This document shows, in pieces, positions 7,597 through 7,718 of a stretch of DNA of 7,718 nt (the stretch's first letter is position 1; each line of letters starts with the position of its first letter). Source of the stretch: Sinorhizobium sp. GTDB taxonomy: Bacteria > Pseudomonadota > Alphaproteobacteria > Rhizobiales > Rhizobiaceae. The position numbers and the translations under genes were made by a program. The stretch lies in contig JAPSJG010000173.1 of NCBI GenBank assembly GCA_031178305.1, positions 1 to 7,718 on the forward strand, read 5' to 3'. Under the pieces are notes generated by a model. It did no database searches. It was not told where the DNA came from and was given only the letters and a program-made list of their open reading frames with translations.

Positions 7597-7631
7597 AAAA
7601 GGGCCGCGATGGACGCCGTCGCGGCTTTTTT
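7597..7631 (+). terminator. Rho-independent terminator after murB
   Basis: GCCGCGA (7603-7609) pairs perfectly with TCGCGGC (7619-7625) around a 9-nt loop, followed directly by six T (7626-7631). Two G:U pairs (7601-7602 with 7626-7627) and AAAA (7597-7600) opposite TTTT (7628-7631) could lengthen the stem. The A-run also gives the reverse strand a T-run, so it could work in both directions. It lies 18 nt after the murB stop. Confidence 0.9.
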
Positions 7632-7700
7632 GCGAGTGCCGACGCACCGGTGATCCGGCCTACGTTACATTTCTCGCCTCCGCCTTAGAAAGCTCCGATT

Positions 7701-7715
7701 CAGCCGTGACGGCTG
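7701..7715. repeat. 15-bp inverted repeat near the right edge
   Basis: CAGCCGT (7701-7707) and ACGGCTG (7709-7715) are perfect inverted arms around a single central G. The repeat lies 123 nt after murB and beyond the terminator, where the promoter region of the next gene is expected. It overlaps a GATTC (GANTC, the CcrM methylation motif) at 7697-7701 by one base. A dyad with a 1-nt centre fits a dimeric-regulator operator better than an RNA hairpin. It could also be the stem of another terminator cut off by the window edge. Confidence 0.4.
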
Positions 7716-7718
7716 TTA

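Noticed and set aside
7503..7688. Small 61-codon frame across the end of murB and the terminator
   Set aside because: It overlaps murB out of frame, crosses the terminator hairpin and has no ribosome site or recognisable content.

Overview
The window is a contiguous stretch of the chromosomal division and cell wall (dcw) cluster of an alphaproteobacterium, most probably a Rhizobiaceae member of the Sinorhizobium/Ensifer/Rhizobium group. This rests on the high-GC codon use, the gene order, and recalled resemblance of the MraY and FtsW proteins to rhizobial homologues; no search could be run to confirm it. All genes lie on the + strand.

Layout: the 3' end of murF (1-204); a 139-nt leader with several small inverted repeats (205-343); mraY (344-1444); murD (1451-2842); a 74-nt gap; ftsW (2917-4071); murG (4075-5196); murC (5193-6617); murB (6604-7578); a strong intrinsic terminator (7597-7631); and about 90 nt of apparently non-coding DNA ending in a 15-bp inverted repeat. 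The junctions are tight: 6 nt for mraY-murD, 3 nt for ftsW-murG, a 4-nt overlap for murG-murC and a 14-nt overlap for murC-murB. This suggests one translationally coupled operon.

The genes make and export the peptidoglycan precursor. MurB and MurC act early (UDP-MurNAc formation and L-Ala addition). MurD adds D-Glu, and MurF adds D-Ala-D-Ala. MraY moves the pentapeptide to undecaprenyl phosphate (lipid I), MurG adds GlcNAc (lipid II), and FtsW polymerises lipid II at the septum. In the usual alphaproteobacterial order, ddl, ftsQ, ftsA and ftsZ would follow to the right, but they are outside the window.

Every complete gene has full family length and intact signature motifs. I found no mobile element, CRISPR array, tRNA, rRNA, frameshift or foreign insertion, and no evidence of an undescribed system. 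The items worth a second look are small non-coding ones: the structured mraY leader, the terminator that splits the cluster after murB, and the inverted repeat at the right edge.
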